Shown: one piece after another, positions 22,858-30,601 of the stretch
Numbering within the stretch: the first letter of the stretch is position 1
How the letters are laid out: each line of letters opens with the position of its first letter
Origin: a virus
Strand: one strand, 5' to 3'
DNA: 49,164 nt
Virus record (IMG/VR): IMGVR_UViG_3300023174_000245
Coordinates: 1-49,164 of that record
Program-made: the position numbers and the translations under genes
The notes under the pieces: model-generated
Database searches by the model: none
Seen by the model: the letters and a program-made list of their open reading frames with translations, nothing else
What the model was told of the DNA's origin: nothing

Positions 22858-23838
22858 ATGAATTTAATTGTCAATAATAAGGGTGATTCAAACAACTTTG
22901 CGTTCATTAATAACAATAAAGGCGCTACTAATACTACTAGTATTATTACAAATAATCCAAGTTATAATATTACCTATTTAGTTATAGGTGGTGGCGGAGG
23001 GGCTAGTGGGGTTAACGCTAGCGGTGGTGGTGGTGCAGGTGGAGTACTATATGGTAGCACTAGTATTTTTAAAAATGATATTTTAACTATTACAGTAGGT
23101 AGCGGCGGCGCAGTTAATTCAAACGGACAAAGTTCTTCAATAAAAATTGGTAGCAGCTATGTTCCTCTCTCTGCTGTAGGTGGAGGTAGTGCGGGTAACT
23201 CTGGCGGATCTGGTAGTGGTGGTCAAGATAATAATAGTATTGGTACATTTGCTGGAGCATTGGGTACTACCGGACAAGGTACTAGTGGTGGTAGTACAAC
23301 ATCAATTGCTGGAAACTATGGAGCAAATGTTGTAGGTTATGGTGGTGGCGGCGGAAAAGGATTTGCTGGTATTAACGGGACAGTTGATGCTGGCACTTTT
23401 AATGGAATTGGTGGTACTGGTGGTATTGGTATACAAAACCCTATAAGATTGTCACAAATTGGACAATTATCAGCAGGTAATTATTGGATAGCAGGTGGTG
23501 GTGCTGGCGGAGCTAGTTCTGAGGCTGGTCTTACTGTAGGTAACTTTAACGGTGGTCTGGGCGGAGGCGGTAGTAGTGGATTTGCAAATGCTCAAACTCA
23601 AACAAGTACACCAGGTACTTCTGGGTTAGCGAATACTGGCGGTGGAGGAGGTGCAGGGGTATATTATAGTGGTTCTGATAATTCAATTGGTGCTACTGGT
23701 GGAGCAGGAGGCTCTGGTGCTGCAATTATAACATATAATAACCCTACACAACTAGCAACTGGAGGAACAGTAACAAATCCAGAAACAAATTATTGGATTC
23801 ATACGTTTACAAGCTCTGGGACATTTGCTTTACTTTAG
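22858..23838 (+). CDS. glycine-rich fibre-tip adhesin
   Basis: 326 residues. After an Asn-rich start comes YLVIGGGGGASGVNASGGGG and several more poly-Gly blocks separated by hydrophobic strands. This resembles phage glycine-rich tip adhesins, in which Gly runs pack as polyglycine-II helices and variable loops bind receptors (gp38-like in T4 relatives). It ends in a small beta domain (NYWIHTFTSSGTFALL). Third gene of the 15.7-23.8 kb fibre operon. Confidence 0.75.
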   Translation: MNLIVNNKGDSNNFAFINNNKGATNTTSIITNNPSYNITYLVIGGGGGASGVNASGGGGAGGVLYGSTSIFKNDILTITVGSGGAVNSNGQSSSIKIGSSYVPLSAVGGGSAGNSGGSGSGGQDNNSIGTFAGALGTTGQGTSGGSTTSIAGNYGANVVGYGGGGGKGFAGINGTVDAGTFNGIGGTGGIGIQNPIRLSQIGQLSAGNYWIAGGGAGGASSEAGLTVGNFNGGLGGGGSSGFANAQTQTSTPGTSGLANTGGGGGAGVYYSGSDNSIGATGGAGGSGAAIITYNNPTQLATGGTVTNPETNYWIHTFTSSGTFALL

Positions 23839-24246
23839 ATACTCAGCATTAATAACAACTCTATTTTGATTCCTTATAGAAAAAGCTTGTTTAGCAATTG
23901 ATTTAGGATCGTTTTTATCTGCAATAACTCGATAACTTCCATAAGAATCATATGTCCATAGAGTATCTTTACCAATTGGATAAACAAAAATAACAAAGGA
24001 ATGCCCTCGCATTTTACTGTCTTTTACATCAAAATAAGTTACAGCTAGTATCTGACACCATACATTATATTTTCTAAGACATTCTCTAAAAGCTATAGCT
24101 ATAGGTAAACAGGCATTACTCTCTTTTAACATCCAGCTTTCTGGATTCAATGGTGTTGTTAGATTTTCAGAATTAGCTACTCTTGTTCCATACGATAAAA
24201 AACAAAAACAAAGCAAGAAGAGTAAGATGTATCTCTTGCCAGTCAT
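23830..24246 (-). CDS. secreted transglutaminase/papain-like cysteine protein
   Basis: 138 residues. Signal peptide MTGKRYILLFLLCFCFLSYG, then ESWMLKESNACLPIAIAF with Cys46, GHSFVIFVY with His82 and LWTYDSYG with Asp100: a Cys-His-Asp order and spacing like bacterial transglutaminase-like cysteine proteases. If active it would work in the periplasm or outside, for example on cell-wall or surface proteins. The 3' end overlaps the glycine-rich gene by 9 nt; the start is 5 nt from ATTAAATA. Confidence 0.6.
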   Translation of the reverse strand: MTGKRYILLFLLCFCFLSYGTRVANSENLTTPLNPESWMLKESNACLPIAIAFRECLRKYNVWCQILAVTYFDVKDSKMRGHSFVIFVYPIGKDTLWTYDSYGSYRVIADKNDPKSIAKQAFSIRNQNRVVINAEYLK

Positions 24247-24251
24247 ATAAG

Positions 24252-24264
24252 TATTTAATAAATA
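24252..24264. promoter_or_regulatory. overlapping divergent late promoters
   Basis: ATTAAATA on the minus strand (24252-24259) and AATAAATA on the plus strand (24257-24264) overlap in a near-perfect palindrome. They end 5 nt from the start at 24246 (minus) and 6 nt from the ATG at 24271 (plus). Confidence 0.6.
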
Positions 24265-24270
24265 CTATAT

Positions 24271-24534
24271 ATGGATATTACAATTACACCGATGCAGACT
24301 GTGGTAACCCCCGCTGTAACCGTTTCGCTTAGCGATATAGAGGTTATGGCGGTTAGAGATGATTTTAAACAGCAACAAATCTTTGCCTTTATTAAGGGTC
24401 TTCCTAAGCCAGTTATTCTCTGGAAGGGTGAGGAAGAATACGCTGCAGCAGGTGCTTGGACAAACGAAAGCGTTCTAGCTCGAGCTACAGAGGTTATTAA
24501 CCTTTCAGCTTCTTCACTGCCCTGGGCTTTTTAA
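24271..24534 (+). CDS. hypothetical protein, 87 aa
   Basis: Begins with beta-type repeats (ITITPMQTVVTPAVTVSL), then an alpha/beta region. The late promoter suggests a virion or late function. Unrecognised. Confidence 0.6.
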   Translation: MDITITPMQTVVTPAVTVSLSDIEVMAVRDDFKQQQIFAFIKGLPKPVILWKGEEEYAAAGAWTNESVLARATEVINLSASSLPWAF

Positions 24535-24536
24535 GC

Positions 24537-24565
24537 TTGCCTAATTTTACAGTACCCTATATGAT
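24537..24565 (+). promoter_or_regulatory. sigma70-type promoter abutting the start at 24572
   Basis: TTGCCT (24537-24542), 17 bp, TATGAT (24560-24565), exactly 6 nt (GGGGGT) to the ATG. Confidence 0.7.
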
Positions 24566-24571
24566 GGGGGT

Positions 24572-24826
24572 ATGAATTGTAGAGTATGTAATAACGCTAT
24601 TGAACCCGAGCGCCTGGAAGTACTACCGAGTACGGTTTGTTGTTCGGCGTGCGCACATAAGCATAATTTTATTAAACCAAGGCTTGGAAGAATGGTATAT
24701 TCACATAAAACAGGTTCAGAAATTCAGATTATGTCTCCTAAGTCCTTCTCAGAGACGAAGATGTATTATGAGCCAAATGGTGCAAGAAGTTGTGTTAAAA
24801 ATTTCTCTCGTAGTGCTTGCGCTTAA
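24572..24826 (+). CDS. TraR/DksA-type C4 zinc-finger protein
   Basis: 84 residues. CRVCNNAIEPERLEVLPS followed by CCSAC reproduces the DksA/TraR zinc-finger pattern (CxxC-x3-I-x3-RL-x3-P-x-T-x-C-x-x-C). DksA/TraR proteins insert into the RNA polymerase secondary channel and alter promoter response; phage and plasmid versions are common. Here the finger is N-terminal and the acidic coiled-coil tip of DksA is absent, so an RNAP role is only suggested. Confidence 0.55.
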   Translation: MNCRVCNNAIEPERLEVLPSTVCCSACAHKHNFIKPRLGRMVYSHKTGSEIQIMSPKSFSETKMYYEPNGARSCVKNFSRSACA

Positions 24827-24986
24827 TTGTTCATAATTAATTAGTTATAGCAATTTTTACTTTATAGAAGTATCTATTGCTTTAGCCGGTATTTAGGCTA
24901 ATATTGTATTAGATTTTTACACTAAAGTTTCGTTTTACCTACGGGATGGCTTGTGAGAACCTGATAAATAAATTCAACTAAGCACT
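24827..24986 (+). other. non-coding leader region upstream of nrdB
   Basis: 160 nt without a gene. It contains a hairpin TTAGCC/GGCTAA (about 24883-24902) followed at a distance by a T-run, and GATAAATA at about 24962-24969, 17 nt before the nrdB ATG. This suggests a regulated leader for the RNR operon. I see no NrdR-type box or known riboswitch. Confidence 0.4.
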
Positions 24987-25958
24987 ATGATCTTTGACGA
25001 ACAAATCTCACGTAAACCAAATAACTACAAATGGACAGATGAATTTATTGAAGCCATGCACAATGGTTTCTGGACAGATAAGGAATTTGGATTCAAATCC
25101 GATGTTCAGCAATTTAAAGTAAATTTAACCGAACAGGAAAGAGAGATTATTATTCGCTGTTTGTCAGCTATCGGTCAGATTGAAATCGCTGTTAAGACAT
25201 TCTGGGCTAAGTTAGGTGAAAATCTACCCCAGCCCTGCTTTCAGGATCTTGGTTATGTTATGGCTAATACCGAAGTTATTCATAATAATGCCTATGAGCG
25301 TTTAATTTCTATTCTCGGGCTTGAAGATGTATTTGAAGAGAACTTAAAATTAGAGTGGATTGAAGGGCGAGTTAAATATCTCCGTAAATATACTCACAAG
25401 TTCTATAAGGATTCAAAAAAGCAATATCTTTATGCTATTATTCTCTTTACTCTCTTTGTTGAAAACGTATCGCTCTTTAGTCAGTTTTATGTAATCAATT
25501 GGTTTGCACGTTTTAAGAATGTTCTCAAGGATACTGACCAACAGGTAAAGTATACTCGCAACGAAGAAAACATTCACGGCATCGTTGGTACAAAGATCAT
25601 TAACACAATTAGAGAAGAATATCCTGAGCTCTTTGATGAAGAGCTTACGGAGCGTATTCTCCACGAAGCCGAAGAAGCTTATAAGTCTGAAGCCAAAATT
25701 GTTGACTGGATGGTTAATGGTATTAAAGAAGAAGGATTATCAGCTCCAATTCTTAAAGAATTTATTAAGGAAAGAATCAACGACTCTTTAAAGGGTATTG
25801 GCTTTCCTACAGCTTTTGAAACAGATAAAGAGCTTATCAAAAAAACAATGTGGTTTTCCGAAGAATTATTAGGAAATAATATGGTCGATTTTTTTCATAG
25901 TCGTCCCGTGGAATACTCTAAGAAGTCACAATCTTTTTCAGAAGACGATCTATTCTAG
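24987..25958 (+). CDS. nrdB: class I ribonucleotide reductase, small (radical) subunit
   Basis: 323 residues. Diiron/dimanganese ligands: Glu66 (QIEIAV; Asp in E. coli NrdB), Glu96 and His99 in EVIHNNAY, Glu159 (FVEN), Glu194 and His197 (ENIH). Tyr103, four residues after His99, matches the radical tyrosine. It generates the radical passed to NrdA for reduction of ribonucleotides to deoxyribonucleotides. Followed after 35 nt by nrdA, so one operon. Confidence 0.93.
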   Translation: MIFDEQISRKPNNYKWTDEFIEAMHNGFWTDKEFGFKSDVQQFKVNLTEQEREIIIRCLSAIGQIEIAVKTFWAKLGENLPQPCFQDLGYVMANTEVIHNNAYERLISILGLEDVFEENLKLEWIEGRVKYLRKYTHKFYKDSKKQYLYAIILFTLFVENVSLFSQFYVINWFARFKNVLKDTDQQVKYTRNEENIHGIVGTKIINTIREEYPELFDEELTERILHEAEEAYKSEAKIVDWMVNGIKEEGLSAPILKEFIKERINDSLKGIGFPTAFETDKELIKKTMWFSEELLGNNMVDFFHSRPVEYSKKSQSFSEDDLF

Positions 25959-25993
25959 TTGTTATCTAGAAAGAGTATATTACAATAATTTTT

Positions 25994-27643
25994 ATGAACA
26001 AGGACATCTATTGGCTTAATAAAGACTCGAGAAAGTTTCTCAGTCGTGGTTACCTTCTAGAAGGAGAAACTGCCGAACAGCGTATTAAAGATATTGCCGA
26101 CCAGGCTGAAAAATACCTCAATCTTCCAGGCTTTGCAGATAAATTTGAAGATTATGTTTCTCGTGGATTTTTTAGTTTAGCATCTCCTATATGGAGTAAT
26201 TTCGGTCGTAAGCGCGGATTACCTATCTCGTGTTTCGGGTCATATGTTAATGACGATATGGATGATATTCTCTATAAGATGTCAGAGGTTGGCGTTATGT
26301 CTAAAGTCGGTGGCGGTACGTCTGGTTACTTTGGTGCTATTCGCTCTCGTGGGACCCCTATCTCTTCAGGTGGTGAAGCAACAGGTGTCCATCATCAATT
26401 GACAGTTTTTGAATCTCTTACAAATTATATTTCCCAAGGTAATGTCCGTCGTGGATCGTTTGCTGCTTACCTTCCTATTGATCATGCTGATATCGAGGAG
26501 TTCTTAAAGATTAGAGGTGAAGGTGATGATATTCAAAACCTTTCTATTGGAGTCTGTGTAACTGATAAATGGATGAAGGATATGGTTGACGGTGATAAGG
26601 AGAAGCGTAGAATTTGGGGGTTAGTTATTAAGAAGCGTTTTGAATCCGGGTATCCTTATATCTTCTTTAGTGATAACGCCAATAAACAGGCTCCAAAAGT
26701 TTATAAAGATAAAGGTCTGAAGATTCATAATTCAAATCTTTGCACAGAGATTATGCTTTCAAATGATGTCGATGAATCATTTGTATGTGATCTCTCATCA
26801 TTAAATCTTGAGCGCTGGGAGGATTGGAAAGACACAGATGCTGTTGAGACTTTAGTATATTTTCTTGATGCGGTAATGACTGAGTTCATTAATAAGACCG
26901 AAGGTATGAAGTTTATGGAGCATCCTAGAAACTTTGCTATTAATCAAAGAGCACTCGGTGTTGGTGTTTTGGGCTGGCATTCCCTTCTTCAGGCTAAGAT
27001 GATTGCGTTTGAATCAATGGCTGCAAAAATGCTCAACAATCAGATTTGGAAATTTATTCGAGAAAAAGCAGATTTAGCTTCTGAGACGTTAGCAAAAGAG
27101 TACGGCGAACCACCACTCCTTAAGGGGTATGGTCGCCGTAACTCTACTACGCTCGCTGTAGCACCTACGACATCGAGTGCATTTATTCTCGGTCAAGTAA
27201 GTCCCTCTATTGAGCCGCTTAACTCAAATTATTACGTTCGCGATCTTGCGAAAGGTAAGTTTACATATAAAAATCCCTATCTTAAGCATCTTTTAAAAGC
27301 AAAGAATAAGGATGATGATGAGACCTGGATGTCTGTCTTGACAAGAGGTGGTTCTGTGCAGCATTTAGATTTTTTAACGCAAGATGAAAAGGACGTCTTT
27401 AAAACATTTGGTGAAATCTCACAAAAAGAAATTGTTATTCAAGCTGCTAACCGGCAAAAATATATTGATCAAGGTCAGTCTTTGAATCTCATGATACCGC
27501 CAACTACCAAGCCTAAGGATGTTAATGAATTGCTTATCTTTGCCTGGGAGAGCGGTATTAAAAGTCTTTATTATCAAAGGTCGAGTAATCCCGCGCAGGA
27601 GCTTGCCCGGAGCATTTTAGCATGCAAAAGCTGTGAAGCATAA
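25994..27643 (+). CDS. nrdA: class I ribonucleotide reductase, large (catalytic) subunit, compact form
   Basis: 549 residues against about 760 for E. coli NrdA: the N-terminal ATP-cone is missing, so the activity-regulating site is absent. Catalytic elements are present: Cys80 (PISCFGSY), NLCTE (the N-x-C-x-E loop), VCDLSSLNL (second redox Cys), the radical-transfer tyrosine pair in LYYQR, and the C-terminal CKSC that relays electrons. It should be an active reductase insensitive to dATP through a cone. Such compact forms are known in phages and some Bacteroidetes. Confidence 0.93.
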   Translation: MNKDIYWLNKDSRKFLSRGYLLEGETAEQRIKDIADQAEKYLNLPGFADKFEDYVSRGFFSLASPIWSNFGRKRGLPISCFGSYVNDDMDDILYKMSEVGVMSKVGGGTSGYFGAIRSRGTPISSGGEATGVHHQLTVFESLTNYISQGNVRRGSFAAYLPIDHADIEEFLKIRGEGDDIQNLSIGVCVTDKWMKDMVDGDKEKRRIWGLVIKKRFESGYPYIFFSDNANKQAPKVYKDKGLKIHNSNLCTEIMLSNDVDESFVCDLSSLNLERWEDWKDTDAVETLVYFLDAVMTEFINKTEGMKFMEHPRNFAINQRALGVGVLGWHSLLQAKMIAFESMAAKMLNNQIWKFIREKADLASETLAKEYGEPPLLKGYGRRNSTTLAVAPTTSSAFILGQVSPSIEPLNSNYYVRDLAKGKFTYKNPYLKHLLKAKNKDDDETWMSVLTRGGSVQHLDFLTQDEKDVFKTFGEISQKEIVIQAANRQKYIDQGQSLNLMIPPTTKPKDVNELLIFAWESGIKSLYYQRSSNPAQELARSILACKSCEA

Positions 27644-27646
27644 ATA
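27639..27646 (+). promoter_or_regulatory. late-type promoter CATAAATA
   Basis: CATAAATA overlapping the stop codon of nrdA and ending 7 nt before the ATG at 27654, giving a separate late unit after the RNR operon. Confidence 0.55.
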
Positions 27647-27653
27647 ATATCAT

Positions 27654-28022
27654 ATGAGATTAGAAGCATTAATGGAAGCGGTAAAGTCCGGGCTAAACAC
27701 AGCAGAATCGTTTTTAGAATTTCTTCATAAGCGATTAGCGGGTGCTATTAAGATTGAGAAGATGACAAGAAAGAAGGGTGGTTATAGCCTTTTAACAGCT
27801 ATTCATTATAAAGCAAAGCTTAAGCCTTATAAAGACGCCATTAAGCATGCCAATAAAGAAGATAGAGATAAGCATTACAAGATGATGGCGGACGAGACCT
27901 ATAAGAAGCTTAAGGATTGGGACAAGATGTCTCAGCGTGAATTCCAAGCTGCTATGGGAATTCTTGAAGTATACGGAGAGGTTTACATTCGTTCAACCAA
28001 ACCTGAGAGTATTCGGTTGTAA
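27654..28022 (+). CDS. putative head-associated basic protein, 122 aa
   Basis: Begins MRLEALMEAVKSG (ALME|A is a possible prohead-protease site), followed by a Lys-rich helical protein of unknown family. Late promoter upstream; its TAA overlaps the next ATG (TAATG). A DNA-binding or internal head role would fit but is not shown. Confidence 0.6.
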   Translation: MRLEALMEAVKSGLNTAESFLEFLHKRLAGAIKIEKMTRKKGGYSLLTAIHYKAKLKPYKDAIKHANKEDRDKHYKMMADETYKKLKDWDKMSQREFQAAMGILEVYGEVYIRSTKPESIRL

Positions 28023-28177
28023 TGTATCGTCCTGAACCTCCACAAGAAAAGATCTGGATGTCCAAAGAGGACTATCAATACTATCAACAAAGACGGAGGG
28101 AATGTAAGGTATACGATCCTAATGAAGTTCAGTTTAGATCTTTTAATCCAAAAAAGAAGTATTATAATAAAAGATAA
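28022..28177 (+). CDS. hypothetical protein, 51 aa
   Basis: ATG overlaps the upstream stop; it ends 2 nt before the dCMP deaminase start. Rich in Tyr, Gln, Arg and Pro, basic C-terminus. Unknown; the tight overlaps support it as real. Confidence 0.55.
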   Translation: MYRPEPPQEKIWMSKEDYQYYQQRRRECKVYDPNEVQFRSFNPKKKYYNKR

Positions 28178-28179
28178 TT

Positions 28180-28626
28180 ATGAGACCGACCTGGGAGGAA
28201 TACGCTTTACGCCTCGCGGAAGCTGCATCACTTCGATCAGAAGATCCCTATGTCCAAGTCGGTGCATGCGCACTTGACAGCGATAATAGAGTTCTTGGAG
28301 TGGCTTATAACGGACTGTCACCAGGAACAACGATGTCAGAGTACTTCTGGTCCGATCGTGACGGTCGGCGACCGTTTATAATTCATGCAGAGTGTAACTT
28401 ATTGTCGCTTTTTAAGCGCGGTGAAGGACGATTGATTGCTTGTACCTTATTACCCTGTCCCTGTTGTGCTCGTCAGATTGTTGCCCATGGCATTAAGAGG
28501 GTTGTCTATAGAGATACCTATACTAAGGATACCGGTTCTCTTGACATCTTTAAGTTCTATAACATTGAGTGTAAAAAAATAGAGTTGCCTTCTCTACCAG
28601 CTGGCCCTACACTCTATAAAGAATGA
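28180..28626 (+). CDS. dCMP deaminase
   Basis: 148 residues with zinc-site motifs HAE (His69, Glu71) and PCPCC (Cys93, Cys96), plus the N-terminal VGACALDSDNRVLGVAYNG typical of deoxycytidylate deaminases. It converts dCMP to dUMP, feeding dTMP synthesis, and works with RNR upstream and the nucleotidase at 3324. Its stop overlaps the next start (ATGA). Confidence 0.92.
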   Translation: MRPTWEEYALRLAEAASLRSEDPYVQVGACALDSDNRVLGVAYNGLSPGTTMSEYFWSDRDGRRPFIIHAECNLLSLFKRGEGRLIACTLLPCPCCARQIVAHGIKRVVYRDTYTKDTGSLDIFKFYNIECKKIELPSLPAGPTLYKE

Positions 28627-29168
28627 CAACAACAAATACAACTCCACTTGAGGCAAAGCTTGCTAAAGTTATCTACAACAATCTTACACCTTTTGTTGTA
28701 AGAGCTTCTATACATCCTGTTCTTAGTAAACTTAATCTTCATAATAATAGGTTGCTTAGAAAGATTAACACCAAAGCTAAAATGATGTATTATATGAGCT
28801 ATGAACAAGATGCTATTATTAAGGCTTCGTATGATAAGGGAGGTGAGGATAATATTGAAAATGCACTCATTGCAATTCGTGAACTTGTAACAGAGGACAA
28901 CCATGCCGATCATAAAGAATATATCTTTAAGAGGTTAGAGTTTTTGGCTAATGAAGCGATTAATGCTTTGTATAACCGAAATCATCAGGATTGGACCTAT
29001 CGTATTAATACTGCAATTGATGAAGCGAGGCAGAAGGCTAAGTCTTCCAAAAAGAAGTCTACTACTACTACAAAGTCAAAGTTAAAGAAGAAGCCTGTTA
29101 GGAAAAAGACCAAGTCTCTTCAACGTCGTCGTAATAAGAAGGGACAATTTATTAAGTCTCGGCGATAA
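28623..29168 (+). CDS. hypothetical protein with basic tail, 181 aa
   Basis: Helical N-terminal 135 residues, then about 45 residues of Lys/Arg/Thr/Ser resembling a histone-like or DNA-binding tail. Coupled by 4-nt overlap to dCMP deaminase. Probably binds DNA or RNA; the globular part is unrecognised. Confidence 0.6.
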   Translation: MTTTNTTPLEAKLAKVIYNNLTPFVVRASIHPVLSKLNLHNNRLLRKINTKAKMMYYMSYEQDAIIKASYDKGGEDNIENALIAIRELVTEDNHADHKEYIFKRLEFLANEAINALYNRNHQDWTYRINTAIDEARQKAKSSKKKSTTTTKSKLKKKPVRKKTKSLQRRRNKKGQFIKSRR

Positions 29169-29171
29169 ATA
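29164..29171 (+). promoter_or_regulatory. late-type promoter GATAAATA
   Basis: GATAAATA overlapping the preceding stop codon and ending 5 nt before the GTG at 29177. Confidence 0.55.
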
Positions 29172-29176
29172 ATTAG

Positions 29177-29398
29177 GTGACGTTTAAAGCCTTTGTTGAA
29201 AACTGTAAATTTAAACCTGGTGACGAGGTAAAAAACGTTAATCCAGACTGCAAGCAATACGGTACCCAAGGTAAGGTTACTAAAATTAGCAATATTAAAG
29301 GAAAAAGAGGAAATATCATTGGCAAGAAAGTAGAATACAAATGCGATTGCAATGGTAAGAAGCTTGAAAAAACTGTCGATCAATTAAAAAAGAAGTAG
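29177..29398 (+). CDS. KOW/SH3-like small late protein
   Basis: 73 residues, GTG start. MTFKAFVENC is a capsid-targeting-like N-terminus, then FKPGDEVKNVNP and YGTQGKVTKI form an SH3/KOW-like barrel with four Cys (possible metal site). Similar short proteins occur in T4-like aquatic phages. Role unknown; the late promoter and N-terminus suggest a virion component. Confidence 0.55.
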   Translation: MTFKAFVENCKFKPGDEVKNVNPDCKQYGTQGKVTKISNIKGKRGNIIGKKVEYKCDCNGKKLEKTVDQLKKK

Positions 29399-29432
29399 AA
29401 TATAGCTTTATTGTATTATAAAATAATACACA

Positions 29433-29648
29433 ATGTCACTAGATACACTTAAAAGCGATTTACAGGTTTTAGCTGAAGCACAGGTTGCTTTTGAGCTTAA
29501 TAATTGGGAGCGAGTTGGATCTGTTCAGAAAGAACCACAAAGTAATTCTCAAGCTTGGGGAACCATTTATGAAAAAGATGGTAAGCAGTTTTATCTAAAC
29601 ATATTTTCAGCATCTAAGGCTATTCAGCTTCTTCGTAGAGCAGTTTAA
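29433..29648 (+). CDS. hypothetical protein, 71 aa
   Basis: Small alpha/beta protein followed directly (0 nt) by the next gene. Contains LQVLAEAQVAF near its start, weakly like the capsid-targeting pattern but further in. Unrecognised. Confidence 0.6.
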   Translation: MSLDTLKSDLQVLAEAQVAFELNNWERVGSVQKEPQSNSQAWGTIYEKDGKQFYLNIFSASKAIQLLRRAV

Positions 29649-29843
29649 ATGAAAAAAGGATTTTCATCCTTTAATATAGTCTTTCAGGGTATAGAATATA
29701 TTGTTGATGTACTCAAACAAGGGAAGGATACAACAGTATTCGTAGAGTATGCTGAAATAGAAGAGGACGTCGAAGAAGACGTCCTCTCTAAGCTCACCAA
29801 TTATTTAATTGGTGAGGGATTTGTTGAATATAACGAAGATTAG
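29649..29843 (+). CDS. hypothetical protein, 64 aa, with two RNA hairpins in its 3' end
   Basis: Starts immediately after the previous stop. Its fold pattern (FSSFNIVFQGIEYIVDV ... LTNYLIGEGF) resembles the protein at 43438-43659 (HKITFKGIKYLFIL ... LTDYLFTEGW), so the two are probably paralogues. The last 80 nt encode two perfect hairpins and the gene converges on, and overlaps by 4 nt, the histone-like gene. Confidence 0.6.
   Translation: MKKGFSSFNIVFQGIEYIVDVLKQGKDTTVFVEYAEIEEDVEEDVLSKLTNYLIGEGFVEYNED
29762..29816. repeat. two consecutive perfect inverted repeats inside a coding end
   Basis: AGAGGACGTC/GACGTCCTCT (29762-29771 with 29778-29787, 6-nt loop) and CTCACCAATTA/TAATTGGTGAG (29793-29803 with 29806-29816, 2-nt loop). 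They lie at the junction of two convergent genes and may limit read-through from either side. Confidence 0.7.
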
Positions 29844-30034
29844 GCCTTAGTAGCCTTTCTAGCGTTCTTTGTTTCTTGGATGTTCTTTCGCTCAGAACGA
29901 CCATACTTAATAATCTCCTGAAGTGTCTTACGAGCACGGGCTCCGGCAGCATTATTACCATTATAAAACTTCTCAGCATCAGCGGCGAAGTTAGCGACGA
30001 GTTCAGTGAGGGTAGCAGATGTATTTGTTGACAT
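29840..30034 (-). CDS. histone H1-like nucleoid protein
   Basis: 64 residues: FAADAEKFYNGNNAAGARAR followed by KTLQEIIKYGRSERKNIQE and a Lys-rich end. This matches the short H1-like (Hc1-type) proteins of Bacteroidetes and some phages, with the recognisable KFYxGNxAAGxRARKxLQE core. Expected to bind and compact DNA. Convergent with the 64-aa gene upstream. Confidence 0.7.
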   Translation of the reverse strand: MSTNTSATLTELVANFAADAEKFYNGNNAAGARARKTLQEIIKYGRSERKNIQETKNARKATKA

Positions 30035-30064
30035 ATAAATGATTTATTCTCTATTTTATATTTT

Positions 30065-30280
30065 TCAACTCATTGACGGTTGATTGCCTGAAGTGGCTGC
30101 AGGGAGCTGTTGTGTGCTTCCCATATTACCTGAATCCATATGTCGTGATTGTTTAGATTGAGGGAGAATAACACGATCCTTCATTCTTTTAATTTTCTTT
30201 TTTACCTCGGGATGTTTTTTGAGATAGTTCTTAAGTTCAGCTTTACCTTTTTTAGTATGAATATATTCTTTAAATGTCAT
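30065..30280 (-). CDS. small basic late protein, 71 aa
   Basis: MTFKEYIHTKKGKAEL is similar to the other MTFK-type N-termini. Lys-rich helix, then a Gln/Ser/Pro-rich disordered tail. Its start overlaps the end of the holin-like gene by 11 nt. Possibly an internal head protein; unrecognised. Confidence 0.55.
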   Translation of the reverse strand: MTFKEYIHTKKGKAELKNYLKKHPEVKKKIKRMKDRVILPQSKQSRHMDSGNMGSTQQLPAATSGNQPSMS

Positions 30281-30569
30281 GTGAATTCGAATGAGTAGTA
30301 GGATTTAATATTTGTTCTCTTTGTTTTTGAGCTGATCCGTCAATAAACGCTCGCCATGCAATAACTGCTTGTACTATAGAACCGAGTACAATTGTTGTCC
30401 AGTGAATCTGTGTAATATCTTTCCAGGTATAATGCTCACAGGTATAACGAGACAATTCACTAGTCAATGATGTTAAAGCAGCAGCAGCAACTGCGAGTAT
30501 TAATTTTGCTTTTACGCTACTATAAAATGGTACTGCAGCTATTTGTTTTTTAATACGTTTTACCATCAT
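30270..30569 (-). CDS. putative holin-like membrane protein
   Basis: 99 residues: short basic N-terminus, transmembrane segment about 22-40 (KLILAVAAAALTSL), a polar loop with His and Cys, a second segment about 57-75 (WTTIVLGSIVQAVIAW), then a charged tail. This is the topology of class II holins. ATTAAATA ends 6 nt before the start. No endolysin is visible in the window, so the assignment is tentative. Confidence 0.45.
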   Translation of the reverse strand: MMVKRIKKQIAAVPFYSSVKAKLILAVAAAALTSLTSELSRYTCEHYTWKDITQIHWTTIVLGSIVQAVIAWRAFIDGSAQKQREQILNPTTHSNSHDI

Positions 30570-30601
30570 ATAGAATATTTAATTCTATATGCATAGATAT
30601 G

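Noticed and set aside
17380-23800. Highly repetitive DNA that could suggest a CRISPR array or satellite
   Set aside because: The repeats are imperfect, in frame and encode YadA-like beta-roll or Gly-rich turns; there are no constant repeats with unique spacers.
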